Shown: positions 57,022-64,000 of the stretch, piece after piece
Numbering within the stretch: the stretch's first letter is position 1
How the letters are laid out: each line of letters opens with the position of its first letter
NCBI RefSeq assembly: GCF_039414295.1
Contig: NZ_JBCITM010000012.1
Span: forward strand, 1-64,000
Source of the DNA: Anoxynatronum sibiricum
GTDB lineage: Bacteria > Bacillota > Clostridia > Peptostreptococcales > Tindalliaceae
DNA: 64,000 nucleotides
Reading direction: 5' to 3'
Translations under genes and position numbers: made by a program
Notes under the pieces: model-generated
Databases searched by the model: none
What the model saw: only the letters and a program-made list of their open reading frames with translations
What the model was told of the DNA's origin: nothing

Positions 57022-58164
57022 ATGATCTTAATCAAACAAGCATCCATCTACGCACCAGCCTTCCAGGGAGTGCAGGACGTGCTTCTGGGCGGCGAAACCA
57101 TTCTCTTGATGGGCGAAGCCATTGAACTGAACCACCCGGATGTGATGGTGATTGACGGTGCCGGCAAACGACTGATGCCGGGGCTCATCGACCAGCACGT
57201 CCACATCACCGGTGGCGGTGGTGAAGGCAGCTTTAAAACCCGGGTGCCTGAAATCACCCTTTCCAGGCTGGTGGAGGCGGGCATCACCACTGTGGTGGGC
57301 CTGCTGGGAACCGACGCTTCCACCCGCAGCGTGGAAAATCTGGTGGCCAAGGCCAAAGCCTTGAAGGAAGAGGGCGTCACCGCTTATGCCCACACCGGTT
57401 CTTATGAATATCCCAGTGTCACCCTCACTGGGTCTGTTCGGAAAGATATTGTTTTTATCGACGAAATCATCGGTGGCAAGGTGGCTCTTTCAGACCACCG
57501 TTCTTCCAGCCTCACACCGGCAGAGCTGGCCCGCCTGGCGTCTGATGTGCGCACCGCCGGCATGCTTTCCGGCAAAGCGGGAGCCCTCATCGCCCACATG
57601 GGAAGCGGTCGCAGGGGAATGGGAATGATCAGAGAGGTGTTGGAAACCACCGATATTCCCATTACCACCATTCGGCCCACCCATGTGAACCGGGCTGAAA
57701 GTCTGCTTAAAGAGGCCCTTGAATTTGCCAAAAACGGGGGAATTATTGATATCACCTGCGGCACCTACCAGGAATGGCCGGCCCACCGGGTGATTCAAAT
57801 GGCCCGGGAGAAGCAGGTGCCTCTGGAGAACATCACCATCAGCTCTGATGGTTACGGCAGCTGGTCCACTTACGACGAAAAAGGGGTCATGCTGAAGATT
57901 GGGGTTTCTCAGGTGTCCAGTTTTTGGGAGTCGTTGCGGTACCTGGTGGTTGAAGAAGGATTCGCCCTTGAAGAAGCCCTTCCCTTTTTCACCATTCACG
58001 TGGCAAATGCCCTGTACTTGCAACACAAAGGCCGGGTGGCGGTGGGGGCAGACGCCGACCTGCTGTTGGTGAACAACGATATGGAACTGGAGTCTGTCAT
58101 TGCCAGAGGCCGTTTGATGATGCATGAAGGCAACTGTCTGGTGAAGGGCACCTACGAAGTTTAA
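57022..58164 (+). CDS. iadA: Isoaspartyl dipeptidase
   Basis: Hydrolyses beta-aspartyl dipeptides formed in protein damage. A 380-residue amidohydrolase with the metal-binding DQHVHITGG (HxH near residue 60), a lysine in GGKVALSDHRSS near residue 155 that is the expected carboxylated metal bridge, histidine ligands in LIAHMGSG and RPTHVNR, and the aspartate of ISSDGYGSW. AAAGGAG precedes the ATG. It lies 107 bases after the NhaC-type gene with no terminator between, so it belongs to the same sigma-54 operon. Confidence 0.94.
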   Translation: MILIKQASIYAPAFQGVQDVLLGGETILLMGEAIELNHPDVMVIDGAGKRLMPGLIDQHVHITGGGGEGSFKTRVPEITLSRLVEAGITTVVGLLGTDASTRSVENLVAKAKALKEEGVTAYAHTGSYEYPSVTLTGSVRKDIVFIDEIIGGKVALSDHRSSSLTPAELARLASDVRTAGMLSGKAGALIAHMGSGRRGMGMIREVLETTDIPITTIRPTHVNRAESLLKEALEFAKNGGIIDITCGTYQEWPAHRVIQMAREKQVPLENITISSDGYGSWSTYDEKGVMLKIGVSQVSSFWESLRYLVVEEGFALEEALPFFTIHVANALYLQHKGRVAVGADADLLLVNNDMELESVIARGRLMMHEGNCLVKGTYEV

Positions 58165-58184
58165 GTGGCACTTACAAAGTTCAA

Positions 58185-58228
58185 ACAAGATTGGAGTCAG
58201 CTGGCCGGGCCAAAGCCCTTTGTCTTCA
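58185..58228 (+). repeat. Dispersed repeat, partial second copy
   Basis: This 44-bp segment matches 47043-47086 with five differences (shared ACAAGATTGG, TCAGCTG, GGCCAAA, CCCTTTGTCTTCA). It corresponds to the right half of the fold-back element; the left arm is absent here. It starts 21 bases after the iadA stop. Confidence 0.7.
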
Positions 58229-58310
58229 ACCTCAAATGGCATCTGCCATTCTTTAACATGGGATGTTGAGCCATTGGTGATCCATCATAGTCTATATTCG
58301 CAACTTGTTT

Positions 58311-58350
58311 GCCGCCGGAGAGTGCCTGATGCATTCGCCGGCGGTGTTTT
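58311..58350 (+). terminator. Terminator after iadA
   Basis: GCCGCCGG pairs with CCGGCGGT around a loop of 19 bases, followed by GTTTT. Confidence 0.7.
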
Positions 58351-58366
58351 ACTGCCATCACTTTCG

Positions 58367-58375
58367 TGATACAAT
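58367..58375 (+). promoter_or_regulatory. Extended -10 promoter of the glyoxalase-like gene
   Basis: TGATACAAT, an extended -10 identical to that at 52213-52221. No good -35 is visible. Confidence 0.45.
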
Positions 58376-58444
58376 GAAAGGCAGAAGGACTGATTTGATC
58401 CGGCTGACCGGACGAGACAAAAAGAACTGGAAAGGTGTGATGAC

Positions 58445-58837
58445 ATGCAGTATAAACTGGTGCATACCTGCCTGCGGGTGAAAGACCTGGAGGCATCCCT
58501 GAAGTTTTATACCGAAGGACTGGGGCTGAAGGAAACCCGTCGGAAGTCTTTTCCCGAGCATGATTTTGACCTGGTGTTTCTCAGTGACGAAGCCGGGCAT
58601 TTTGAAATTGAACTGACCTACAACTACGACAGAGAAGAGCCCTACGAAGTGGGCAATGGCTTCAGTCATATGGCTATGACGGTGAATGATCTGGAGGCTT
58701 CCCGTGAGCGGCATGAACAAATGGGATATCCGGTGACCAAGCTCATGGGCCTGCCGGGAAGCCCGCCCCGTTATTATTTTGTCACCGACCCCGACGGGTA
58801 TGATGTGGAAATTATTCGGGCTCAGCCGGAAGCATGA
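58445..58837 (+). CDS. Glyoxalase I-like (VOC superfamily) protein
   Basis: A 130-residue metalloenzyme-type fold with paired beta-alpha-beta-beta-beta modules: YKLVHTCLRVKDLEASLKFY at the start, and NGFSHMAMTVNDLEASRE after residue 75. The expected metal ligands are visible (His7, Glu near 56, His near 78, Glu in VEIIRA near 123). The size and motifs resemble lactoylglutathione lyase, although clostridia generally lack glutathione, so another thiol adduct or substrate is likely. AAAGGTG precedes the ATG. Confidence 0.85.
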   Translation: MQYKLVHTCLRVKDLEASLKFYTEGLGLKETRRKSFPEHDFDLVFLSDEAGHFEIELTYNYDREEPYEVGNGFSHMAMTVNDLEASRERHEQMGYPVTKLMGLPGSPPRYYFVTDPDGYDVEIIRAQPEA

Positions 58838-58868
58838 TCTTCTGGTGAAACTGTAAAGGAGGAGAAAC

Positions 58869-59411
58869 ATGCGCGTACAAAAAGATCAGGCGGTGGGCGT
58901 GCTCATTGATGTGCAGGAAAAACTGGCGCCCCACATTCATGAAATGGACCAGGTGCTTCAAAAGCAGGTGATGCTGGTGAAGGGCCTGCAGCATCTGGGG
59001 GTACCAGTGCTGGTAACAGAGCAGTATGTGCGGGGCCTGGGCAAGACCCTGCCGGCGCTTCAGGAGTTGGTGAACACCGATGAGGCACTGGAAAAGATGG
59101 CATTTTCCTGCTATGACGATGCCGCCTTCGAAGAGAAACTTCGGAAAACGGGACGAAAAACCGTGATTCTCTTTGGCATTGAAACCCATGTCTGCGTACT
59201 GCAGACAGTGCTGGACCTGGTGGAAAACGGCTATCAGCCTGTGGTCATTGAAGACTGCGTGTCTTCCCGAAAACCGGAAGACAAAGCCATTGCCCTGCGC
59301 CGTATGGCTCAGGAGGGGGCGGTGATTTCCTCCGCCGAGTCCATTCTCTTTGAGCTGTGCCGGGTGGCGGGAACCGATGAGTTTAAGGCTATTTCCCGTC
59401 TGGTGAAATAA
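58869..59411 (+). CDS. Isochorismatase-family cysteine hydrolase
   Basis: A 180-residue hydrolase. The catalytic triad of the family is visible: Asp in LIDVQEKL near residue 14, a Lys in the KMAFSCYDD region near residue 77, and Cys in GIETHVCVLQTVLDL near residue 112. Related to nicotinamidases and YcaC-type hydrolases; substrate unknown. AAAGGAGG precedes the ATG, 31 bases after the glyoxalase-like gene, so they probably share a transcript. Confidence 0.88.
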   Translation: MRVQKDQAVGVLIDVQEKLAPHIHEMDQVLQKQVMLVKGLQHLGVPVLVTEQYVRGLGKTLPALQELVNTDEALEKMAFSCYDDAAFEEKLRKTGRKTVILFGIETHVCVLQTVLDLVENGYQPVVIEDCVSSRKPEDKAIALRRMAQEGAVISSAESILFELCRVAGTDEFKAISRLVK

Positions 59412-59477
59412 ATCTTTTTTCCAGGGGAAAGAAATCTCAATGTAAGGGACTCGCTCTGGGAGGATTCATTCATCGAA

Positions 59478-59527
59478 GAAAAAAAGAGGCCTGCCACCGA
59501 CTTGTGCCAGTGATGGGCCTCTTTTGA
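59478..59527. terminator. Bidirectional terminator
   Basis: AAAAAAGAGGCC pairs with GGCCTCTTTTG across an interior that itself forms CAC/GTG. It follows the isochorismatase-like gene and could also serve minus-strand transcripts. Confidence 0.75.
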
Positions 59528-59604
59528 TGTCAAAAAAAGACATGCGCACAAGAAATGCGAGTTGTTGAAAACAGAGAGAAGCATTCGCGGCGAAGGGATT
59601 CGTA

Positions 59605-59712
59605 TCAGAAATCACCTGGAGAATACCTGATAGCTATGATGATCACGTATGTTATATCTTCTTCAATGCGGTAAATTGCTTTGATGATGCGGATAGAAGT
59701 TTTCGGCGAGCT
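59605..59712 (-). pseudogene. Possible ParE/RelE toxin C-terminal remnant
   Basis: The minus strand ends in a TGA at 59607-59605 and reads KTSIRIIKAIYRIEEDITYV then IIIAIRYSPGDF, which resembles the last two strands of ParE/RelE toxins (IYRIEED...V). Only about 33 residues are present, with no start or antitoxin. The 59412-59718 gap otherwise holds only the terminator. Weak assignment. Confidence 0.3.
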
Positions 59713-59718
59713 CTCTTG

Positions 59719-60426
59719 CTACAAATATTTTTTTTTCACGCAGTAAGCCACCAGCTGCACCCGGTCCCGAAACCCATGGCGGGTCAGCATCCGGGAGATG
59801 TAGTTGCGCAGGGTACCATAGGAAATATAGAGCTGCCTGGCGATGGATTCGCTGTCATAGCCCTCCAGCAGCAGGCGCAAAATGTTCAGTTCCATGACGG
59901 AGAATTCTGGATTTTTTTCCTGCAGGGATTCAGTGGGTGGCAAAGAAGGGTCACCAGAAGATGAAAGATCATCGGTGTCGCCCATCCTGGCTGCTGTCGA
60001 AGGTTCACCCCCGGTGTCGGCGTCAACCAGTCGTGTAAAAGCGCTTTCGTCCAGCACTTTGAAGCCTTTCATGCAGTTCTCCATGGCAGAAAAAAGATCA
60101 TTGCCTGAGGTGGTTTTCAGCACGTAGCCATCAATGCCGGCCTTTAATGCCGGCAGCATGGTTTCTTCATCATCAAAGGTGGTGAGCACCAGCACCCGGA
60201 TTTCCGGGTGCTCTTTTTTGATGCACCGGGTGGCGGCGGCACCGTCCATCAGGGGCATTTGCAGGTCCATCAGTATCAGGTCCGGTACCAGTGAACGGCA
60301 CAGTGCAACGGCTTCTTCGCCGTTGCAGGCATTCCCCACCACCTGAAACCGGGAATCCCGCTGTAGGTTTTCCTGAAGCATTTCCCGAAAAAGGGTCTGG
60401 TCATCAACGATCACAACGCGAATCAT
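59719..60426 (-). CDS. NarL/LuxR-type response regulator
   Basis: A 235-residue regulator: receiver (VVIVDDQTLFREML; phosphoacceptor Asp in LILMDLQMP near residue 55; VLVLTTFDD; YVLKTTSG) at about 1-120, then a LuxR-type HTH (MELNILRLLLEGYDSESIAR, then LYISYGTLRNYISRM) at about 172-235. The linker of about 45 residues is rich in Asp, Ser, Gly and Pro, longer than the family norm. ATG 60426 is preferred since GAGGAG is 8 bases upstream. Its start overlaps the kinase gene by 23 bases, so they form a coupled two-component pair. Confidence 0.93.
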   Translation of the reverse strand: MIRVVIVDDQTLFREMLQENLQRDSRFQVVGNACNGEEAVALCRSLVPDLILMDLQMPLMDGAAATRCIKKEHPEIRVLVLTTFDDEETMLPALKAGIDGYVLKTTSGNDLFSAMENCMKGFKVLDESAFTRLVDADTGGEPSTAARMGDTDDLSSSGDPSLPPTESLQEKNPEFSVMELNILRLLLEGYDSESIARQLYISYGTLRNYISRMLTRHGFRDRVQLVAYCVKKKYL

Positions 60427-61945
60427 ATGCATGGCTCCTCTCGTCTTCAAAAACGGCCTGCCGACCAACGGCAGTCTGGTGATGGGGTGAAGGGGATGGT
60501 GATGCTGTTGGTGCTGATTCCAGCGGCAGGGTCACTTTGACGGTAAAGCCCTGGGCAGATGGCTTCAGAATCAGCTGGCCCTTGAGCTGGTGGATGCGGC
60601 GGCGCATGCCGCTGATCCCCATCCCCTCCTCCAGGGGAGTTGTGCTGTGGCCGTCATCCCGAATCATGAAATGCAGGGATTCAGCTGTTTGTTCACAAGT
60701 CACTTCCAGCTGGTGAGCAGCGCCGTGACAGACGGCGTTGATGAAGGCCTCCCGGCAGACTTCTGTCAACGCGTGGCAAATGGGTGCGGGGAGAAGCTCT
60801 GGAAGTTGGGAAAGATGAACGTTGATGCCAATCTCCCGATAGATGGCAGCCAGGGTGGTCAGTTCCTGACAAAAGTGCTGGGGCATGGGTGTGTTCAGGG
60901 TTTCTTCATCAAAGGCAAGGAGCATTTCCAGGGCTTTTTCCATCCGCCGGGTTCCTTTGTCCAGGTCATGGGGCATCTCCTGCAAGGCGGTATCGGCGGC
61001 GGCGGCCACAAAGCCAATGCATTGGCCCAGACGATCATGAATCTGTTGGACCATCACCTGCCGTTCCTGATTTCGGGCAATGTCAAAGCGGCGGCTCATC
61101 AAGTCTTTCAGAATCCGGTTACTGTGAGACAACTCTTCATTCAGCTGCTCCAGCTGGTGGGCGCGAGTGACAAAGCTGCGCAGATCCTGGATTACGTGTA
61201 CGTGGCTGGACCTTGAGAAAGCTGCCAGCGGTCGTGTGTGTACATGAAAACTGCCGGAAGGCTGTGTTGTCAGCCGGTCGAGAAACAAAGGCCAGTGATC
61301 GTCGGAAGAAGTGGTATGAAGCTGGCGGGCCAGTCTTTCAAAAGCAGGGTTTACCATGACAACTCGATCACGGGAGTCGGTGACGGCCACAGGTTGATAG
61401 AGGCGGTCAATCAACTGACGCAGGGCCAGTGGGGTGAAATGCTGCTTGATGTAAGGCGCCAGGGACAGCAGAAAAAGGCCGGCCTCAAAACCGGCACTCG
61501 CCAGCCCTGTAAGGGAAGCAGCCTGCAGGGTGATGACGCCGGAGTTGATCACCGCCGGATGACGCAGCCAGGTCAGGAGAGCATAGAGGGCACCGGGAAA
61601 AATCATGAGGGCTCCCCACCAGAGGGTTTGGGCATACACTGGCGCAGCCGCCTGGGGGGATGTTTTCATCCAGAAGAGATAATAAGCATAGAGGAATAGA
61701 ATTCCCAACGCCAGGAAGGTGCTGATCTGAGGCAATACGGTGGCGGGGGCCAGCGGTGTGACAGGCATGGAAAACCGGTGCTGCAGCATTTCCAGTAAAA
61801 AGAAAAGATGCAGCACAGAGAAGCCGATTCGCAGCAACATGCCGGGCCAAAAAGGCGTTGCGGCTGAAAAAAGCTTATGAAAGAAAACGACGCCGATGAA
61901 GGAGGCCAAACAGGTGAGGGTGAGCATTGGAATCAGCCAGATCAT
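60404..61945 (-). CDS. Membrane sensor histidine kinase, NarX/LiaS type
   Basis: A 513-residue kinase. The N-terminal half has five or six hydrophobic segments (about 1-175), then a PAS-like domain (about 185-265, LYQPVAVTDSRDRVVMVNPAF) and a coiled coil. The HisKA_3 helix has VQQIHDRLGQCIG, with the phosphorylated histidine followed by Asp as in NarX-type kinases. The ATPase domain has CREAFINAVCHGA and DDGHSTT, then GMGISGMRRRI. Start overlaps the upstream gene stop (ATGA). It phosphorylates the regulator encoded next. Signal unknown; its many membrane spans and lack of an external domain suggest an intramembrane stimulus. Confidence 0.9.
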   Translation of the reverse strand: MIWLIPMLTLTCLASFIGVVFFHKLFSAATPFWPGMLLRIGFSVLHLFFLLEMLQHRFSMPVTPLAPATVLPQISTFLALGILFLYAYYLFWMKTSPQAAAPVYAQTLWWGALMIFPGALYALLTWLRHPAVINSGVITLQAASLTGLASAGFEAGLFLLSLAPYIKQHFTPLALRQLIDRLYQPVAVTDSRDRVVMVNPAFERLARQLHTTSSDDHWPLFLDRLTTQPSGSFHVHTRPLAAFSRSSHVHVIQDLRSFVTRAHQLEQLNEELSHSNRILKDLMSRRFDIARNQERQVMVQQIHDRLGQCIGFVAAAADTALQEMPHDLDKGTRRMEKALEMLLAFDEETLNTPMPQHFCQELTTLAAIYREIGINVHLSQLPELLPAPICHALTEVCREAFINAVCHGAAHQLEVTCEQTAESLHFMIRDDGHSTTPLEEGMGISGMRRRIHQLKGQLILKPSAQGFTVKVTLPLESAPTASPSPSPHHQTAVGRQAVFEDERSHAYDSRCDR

Positions 61946-63435
61946 GAATCATCACCGGCTTTCAGGGGCAGTGAGAGGGTGGTTCGCTGCACATCACTGC
62001 CGCCGCTGCGGGTAAGCGTGCCATCCATCAGCCAGAATAAATCCGGTAATAACAGGTTGCTTTCTGCAGCGTGGGAACGGGGAGCCGTATCCATTAACAG
62101 CAAAGTAAGGTGCTGGGGGGTGGCAGTCAATTGCAGCATGATGGGAATGGGTGCGGTGTCGTCTTGAGATGAAGGATGCAGCTCTAAAACGAGGGCCTGT
62201 AAGCATGCAAAAAGGCAGCGATAAAGGCATTCGGCCTGTCGCAGCGGCATGGATCGGCTGCCGGTGGGGATCAGGTCAATGGCAAGTCCCAGGGGGAGAT
62301 AAGCCTGACATAACGCCTGCATCAGGGCTGCCAGGTGACGCAGGGGAAACAGACTGGATCTGACGCGGTAAAGGTATAACCGCAGCAGTTGATGGCAATG
62401 AATCGCTTGCAGGCGCACCTGAATGACCTGCCGGTGAAAAGCCCCAGCTGATTTGGTGTTGAGAGAGGCGGCAACGGCTTCGTGCAGGTCGGTGAGCTCG
62501 TGCCGCAATAACTGGTTCATTTCTCGCAGAAAAAAACGCCGCTCCTGCTGGGCAGCCTGGTCGGCTGTGCCGGCAAGACTGACTTTCAACAGCTGGTTCA
62601 CCTGTTCCAGATTTCGGGTTTTCTCATGAAGCTGCTGAATCTGAAGGCGGGGAAGGGTGATGTTTTCCAACGCCAGCACAAAGCCGGGGCCTGCCGGCTG
62701 CACACGCAGTGAATAGGCGGCGGTTGGATCAAGGGGCGTCAGACCTGTTTTTTCCCAAAGTCCTTCGGCGGTGAAGGTGGATTCCGGTTGCAGGGAAAGG
62801 GATTTCAATTGTTTCGGGTTGAGGCGGGACACTGCCTGAAAATGTGCTTCATAATAGGTGTTGTAATGGATGGGGCAACCGCTGGTGTCGGTCACCACCG
62901 CTGCCAGGGGGAAGGCTTGAATGATGTTATCAAGGTTTTTTTCGCGATAAAGAGAAGTCTTTTTCAGCAGCAGGGGCACCAGCACAAGAATCATCAGGGT
63001 GACTGCCGCCAGCAGCGGGTCAGTCAGAGGAGAGGCGGATTCAGGCAGTGGCAGTGTCCAAAGAGATACCAGGAACCAGCTGCAGGGAAAAAACCACCAG
63101 AATAATGGAAACAAAAGGCGTTGTCTCACATGCCGGCGGGAAATAAGGCGCCAGCCCTGAAAAGAGTGATAGAACAGCGGCAATGTCCAGAGGGTGTCGA
63201 TCCATGGCCGCAGGGGATAGGCGATTAAAGTGGGATGCACCAGCTGTACCAGGCGGAAAAAGAGCCAGAAGCCCAGCAGGCATGACAGAAAGAAAAAAGT
63301 ATCAAACAGAACCCCTCGCTGCAAACGAAAGAGAACCACAGTGGCAGTCACCGTGACAAGGATCAGGAGAGTCACGAGCCAGAGGCTTTTCAGGAAGAGT
63401 AGATCCGACAACAGGTGAACAGATTCGCCGTGCAT
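61942..63435 (-). CDS. Membrane sensor, kinase-like but lacking catalytic motifs (pseudokinase)
   Basis: A 497-residue protein with the same layout as the kinase that follows it: six or so membrane segments (about 10-180), a PAS-like domain (about 190-280, IIQAFPLAAVVTDTSGCPIHY), a helical dimerisation region and a C-terminal ATPase-like region. The His-Asp phosphorylation motif is absent (NQLLRHELTDLHEAV instead). The N-box asparagine is missing and the glycine boxes are not recognisable. GGGGG precedes ATG 63435. I infer a regulatory partner that heterodimerises with the active kinase; it could also be a highly diverged kinase. Confidence 0.75.
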   Translation of the reverse strand: MHGESVHLLSDLLFLKSLWLVTLLILVTVTATVVLFRLQRGVLFDTFFFLSCLLGFWLFFRLVQLVHPTLIAYPLRPWIDTLWTLPLFYHSFQGWRLISRRHVRQRLLFPLFWWFFPCSWFLVSLWTLPLPESASPLTDPLLAAVTLMILVLVPLLLKKTSLYREKNLDNIIQAFPLAAVVTDTSGCPIHYNTYYEAHFQAVSRLNPKQLKSLSLQPESTFTAEGLWEKTGLTPLDPTAAYSLRVQPAGPGFVLALENITLPRLQIQQLHEKTRNLEQVNQLLKVSLAGTADQAAQQERRFFLREMNQLLRHELTDLHEAVAASLNTKSAGAFHRQVIQVRLQAIHCHQLLRLYLYRVRSSLFPLRHLAALMQALCQAYLPLGLAIDLIPTGSRSMPLRQAECLYRCLFACLQALVLELHPSSQDDTAPIPIMLQLTATPQHLTLLLMDTAPRSHAAESNLLLPDLFWLMDGTLTRSGGSDVQRTTLSLPLKAGDDS

Positions 63436-63567
63436 ACGGTTACCCCCTTTATATCCATCATACCAGAAAAATGAAAAAACATTCAATCTTTCATTGACAG
63501 AGCGATAAAGTCAACACCAGCCCGTTGCAATGGCTACAGATCACAGGGATCTGCCGGGGAAATGAAG

Positions 63568-63615
63568 TGACAACATTGATGACATTCTGTGTGACAGTTT
63601 CGATGACAGTTGTGA
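63568..63615. repeat. Four 12-bp tandem repeats
   Basis: TGACAACATTGA, TGACATTCTGTG, TGACAGTTTCGA and TGACAGTTGTGA lie in exact 12-base register in the divergent gap between the sensor operon and the GRAM-like gene. Confidence 0.8.
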
Positions 63616-63616
63616 A

Positions 63617-63646
63617 TCGACAGCCTTGAAACCCGCAGTCTATACT
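63617..63646 (+). promoter_or_regulatory. Putative promoter of the GRAM-like gene
   Basis: TCGACA (63617-63622) and TATACT (63641-63646) are 18 bases apart; the tandem repeats abut the -35 side. Confidence 0.5.
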
Positions 63647-63689
63647 GAAAGTGATTCAGAGACGGGCCCAGATTGAGAGGAGGGTTATC

Positions 63690-64000
63690 ATGTTGCAAGA
63701 GGGAGAACAAGAGAGAGGCAAATGGACCACCAATTTGCTGGTGGAGGGAAACCGAATGCTGGGAGAGTTGGTCATCACCGATGCACACATCTATTTCAAA
63801 AGCCAGTATCTTATTTCCCTGGAATCAGTGGTGCGCATGGGCGTTTTTAAACAATATGGGAATGATGCGGAACAGATGCTGTGCATTCCCCGAAAGAGCG
63901 TGAGCCGTATTACGGCAGAAGAGAAGATGCTGAAAAAGAAAATTCTACTGGAAACGACTGCGGGTAATCTGGTAATTGATAACGGCATGATGTCGGTGAA
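63690..64000 (+). CDS. GRAM/PH-like domain protein (3' end outside window)
   Basis: At least 103 residues beginning at ATG 63690 with GGAGG 6-7 bases upstream. The pattern NLLVEGNRMLGELVITDAHI followed by FKSQYLISLESVVRM is that of GRAM/PH-like domains: alternating strands with a GxLxxTxxxxxF-type turn. Function unknown; family members often act near membranes. The gene continues beyond the window. Confidence 0.65.
   Translation, partial: MLQEGEQERGKWTTNLLVEGNRMLGELVITDAHIYFKSQYLISLESVVRMGVFKQYGNDAEQMLCIPRKSVSRITAEEKMLKKKILLETTAGNLVIDNGMMSV

Overview
The window reads as a chromosome segment from an anaerobic, Gram-positive Clostridia-type bacterium. Supporting signs are strong AGGAGG ribosome-binding sites, some GTG and TTG starts, single-membrane lipoprotein transport systems, a class II cyclic-di-GMP riboswitch-like leader (a type best known from Clostridia) and a very high density of PAS-containing sensor kinases. 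The genus cannot be fixed from sequence alone; an alkaliphilic or sodium-dependent lifestyle (NhaC and TRAP transporters) is only a guess. No tRNA, rRNA, insertion sequence, prophage or CRISPR array was seen.

Layout: (1) 1-6.2 kb, amino-sugar uptake: end of a ROK regulator, a ROK kinase, a xylose-type ABC transporter and nagB. (2) 6.3-12.6 kb, a TetR-controlled RND efflux pump and a VanY-type carboxypeptidase. (3) 12.8-20.4 kb, signalling: TetR regulator, PAS histidine kinase, a hybrid kinase behind a c-di-GMP-II riboswitch-like leader, and a diguanylate cyclase. (4) 20.5-29.9 kb, minus strand, two cobalamin-riboswitch units encoding an ECF-type cobalt transporter (CbiQO; lipoprotein-CbiM-CbiL-like) and an Opp/Nik-type ABC transporter. 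(5) 30-37.5 kb, class I aldolase, then CheB-CheR-PAS, a PAS kinase with a broken receiver tail, and a complete hybrid kinase. (6) 37.6-46 kb, minus-strand flavoenzyme/SDR/flavoprotein/TRAP operon with a divergent AraC-type regulator. (7) 46-53 kb, DUF975 protein, a recombination scar of two gene remnants, an SH3 protein, a double-module histidine kinase overlapped by an HD-GYP phosphodiesterase, and two small membrane proteins. (8) 53.2-59.4 kb, a sigma-54 activator next to a canonical -24/-12 promoter driving an NhaC-type transporter and isoaspartyl dipeptidase, then glyoxalase-like and isochorismatase-like enzymes. (9) 59.7-63.4 kb, a minus-strand operon of pseudokinase, NarX-type kinase and NarL-type regulator; a partial GRAM/PH-like gene runs off the end.

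Common threads: cyclic-di-GMP is made (GGDEF at 18.7 kb), degraded (HD-GYP at 51.5 kb) and probably sensed (leader at 15.3 kb). Cobalt acquisition is placed under B12 feedback twice. Many leaders carry short degenerate tandem repeats of 9-15 bp that differ from site to site, the most striking being about 100 nt inserted between the promoter and aptamer of one B12 riboswitch.
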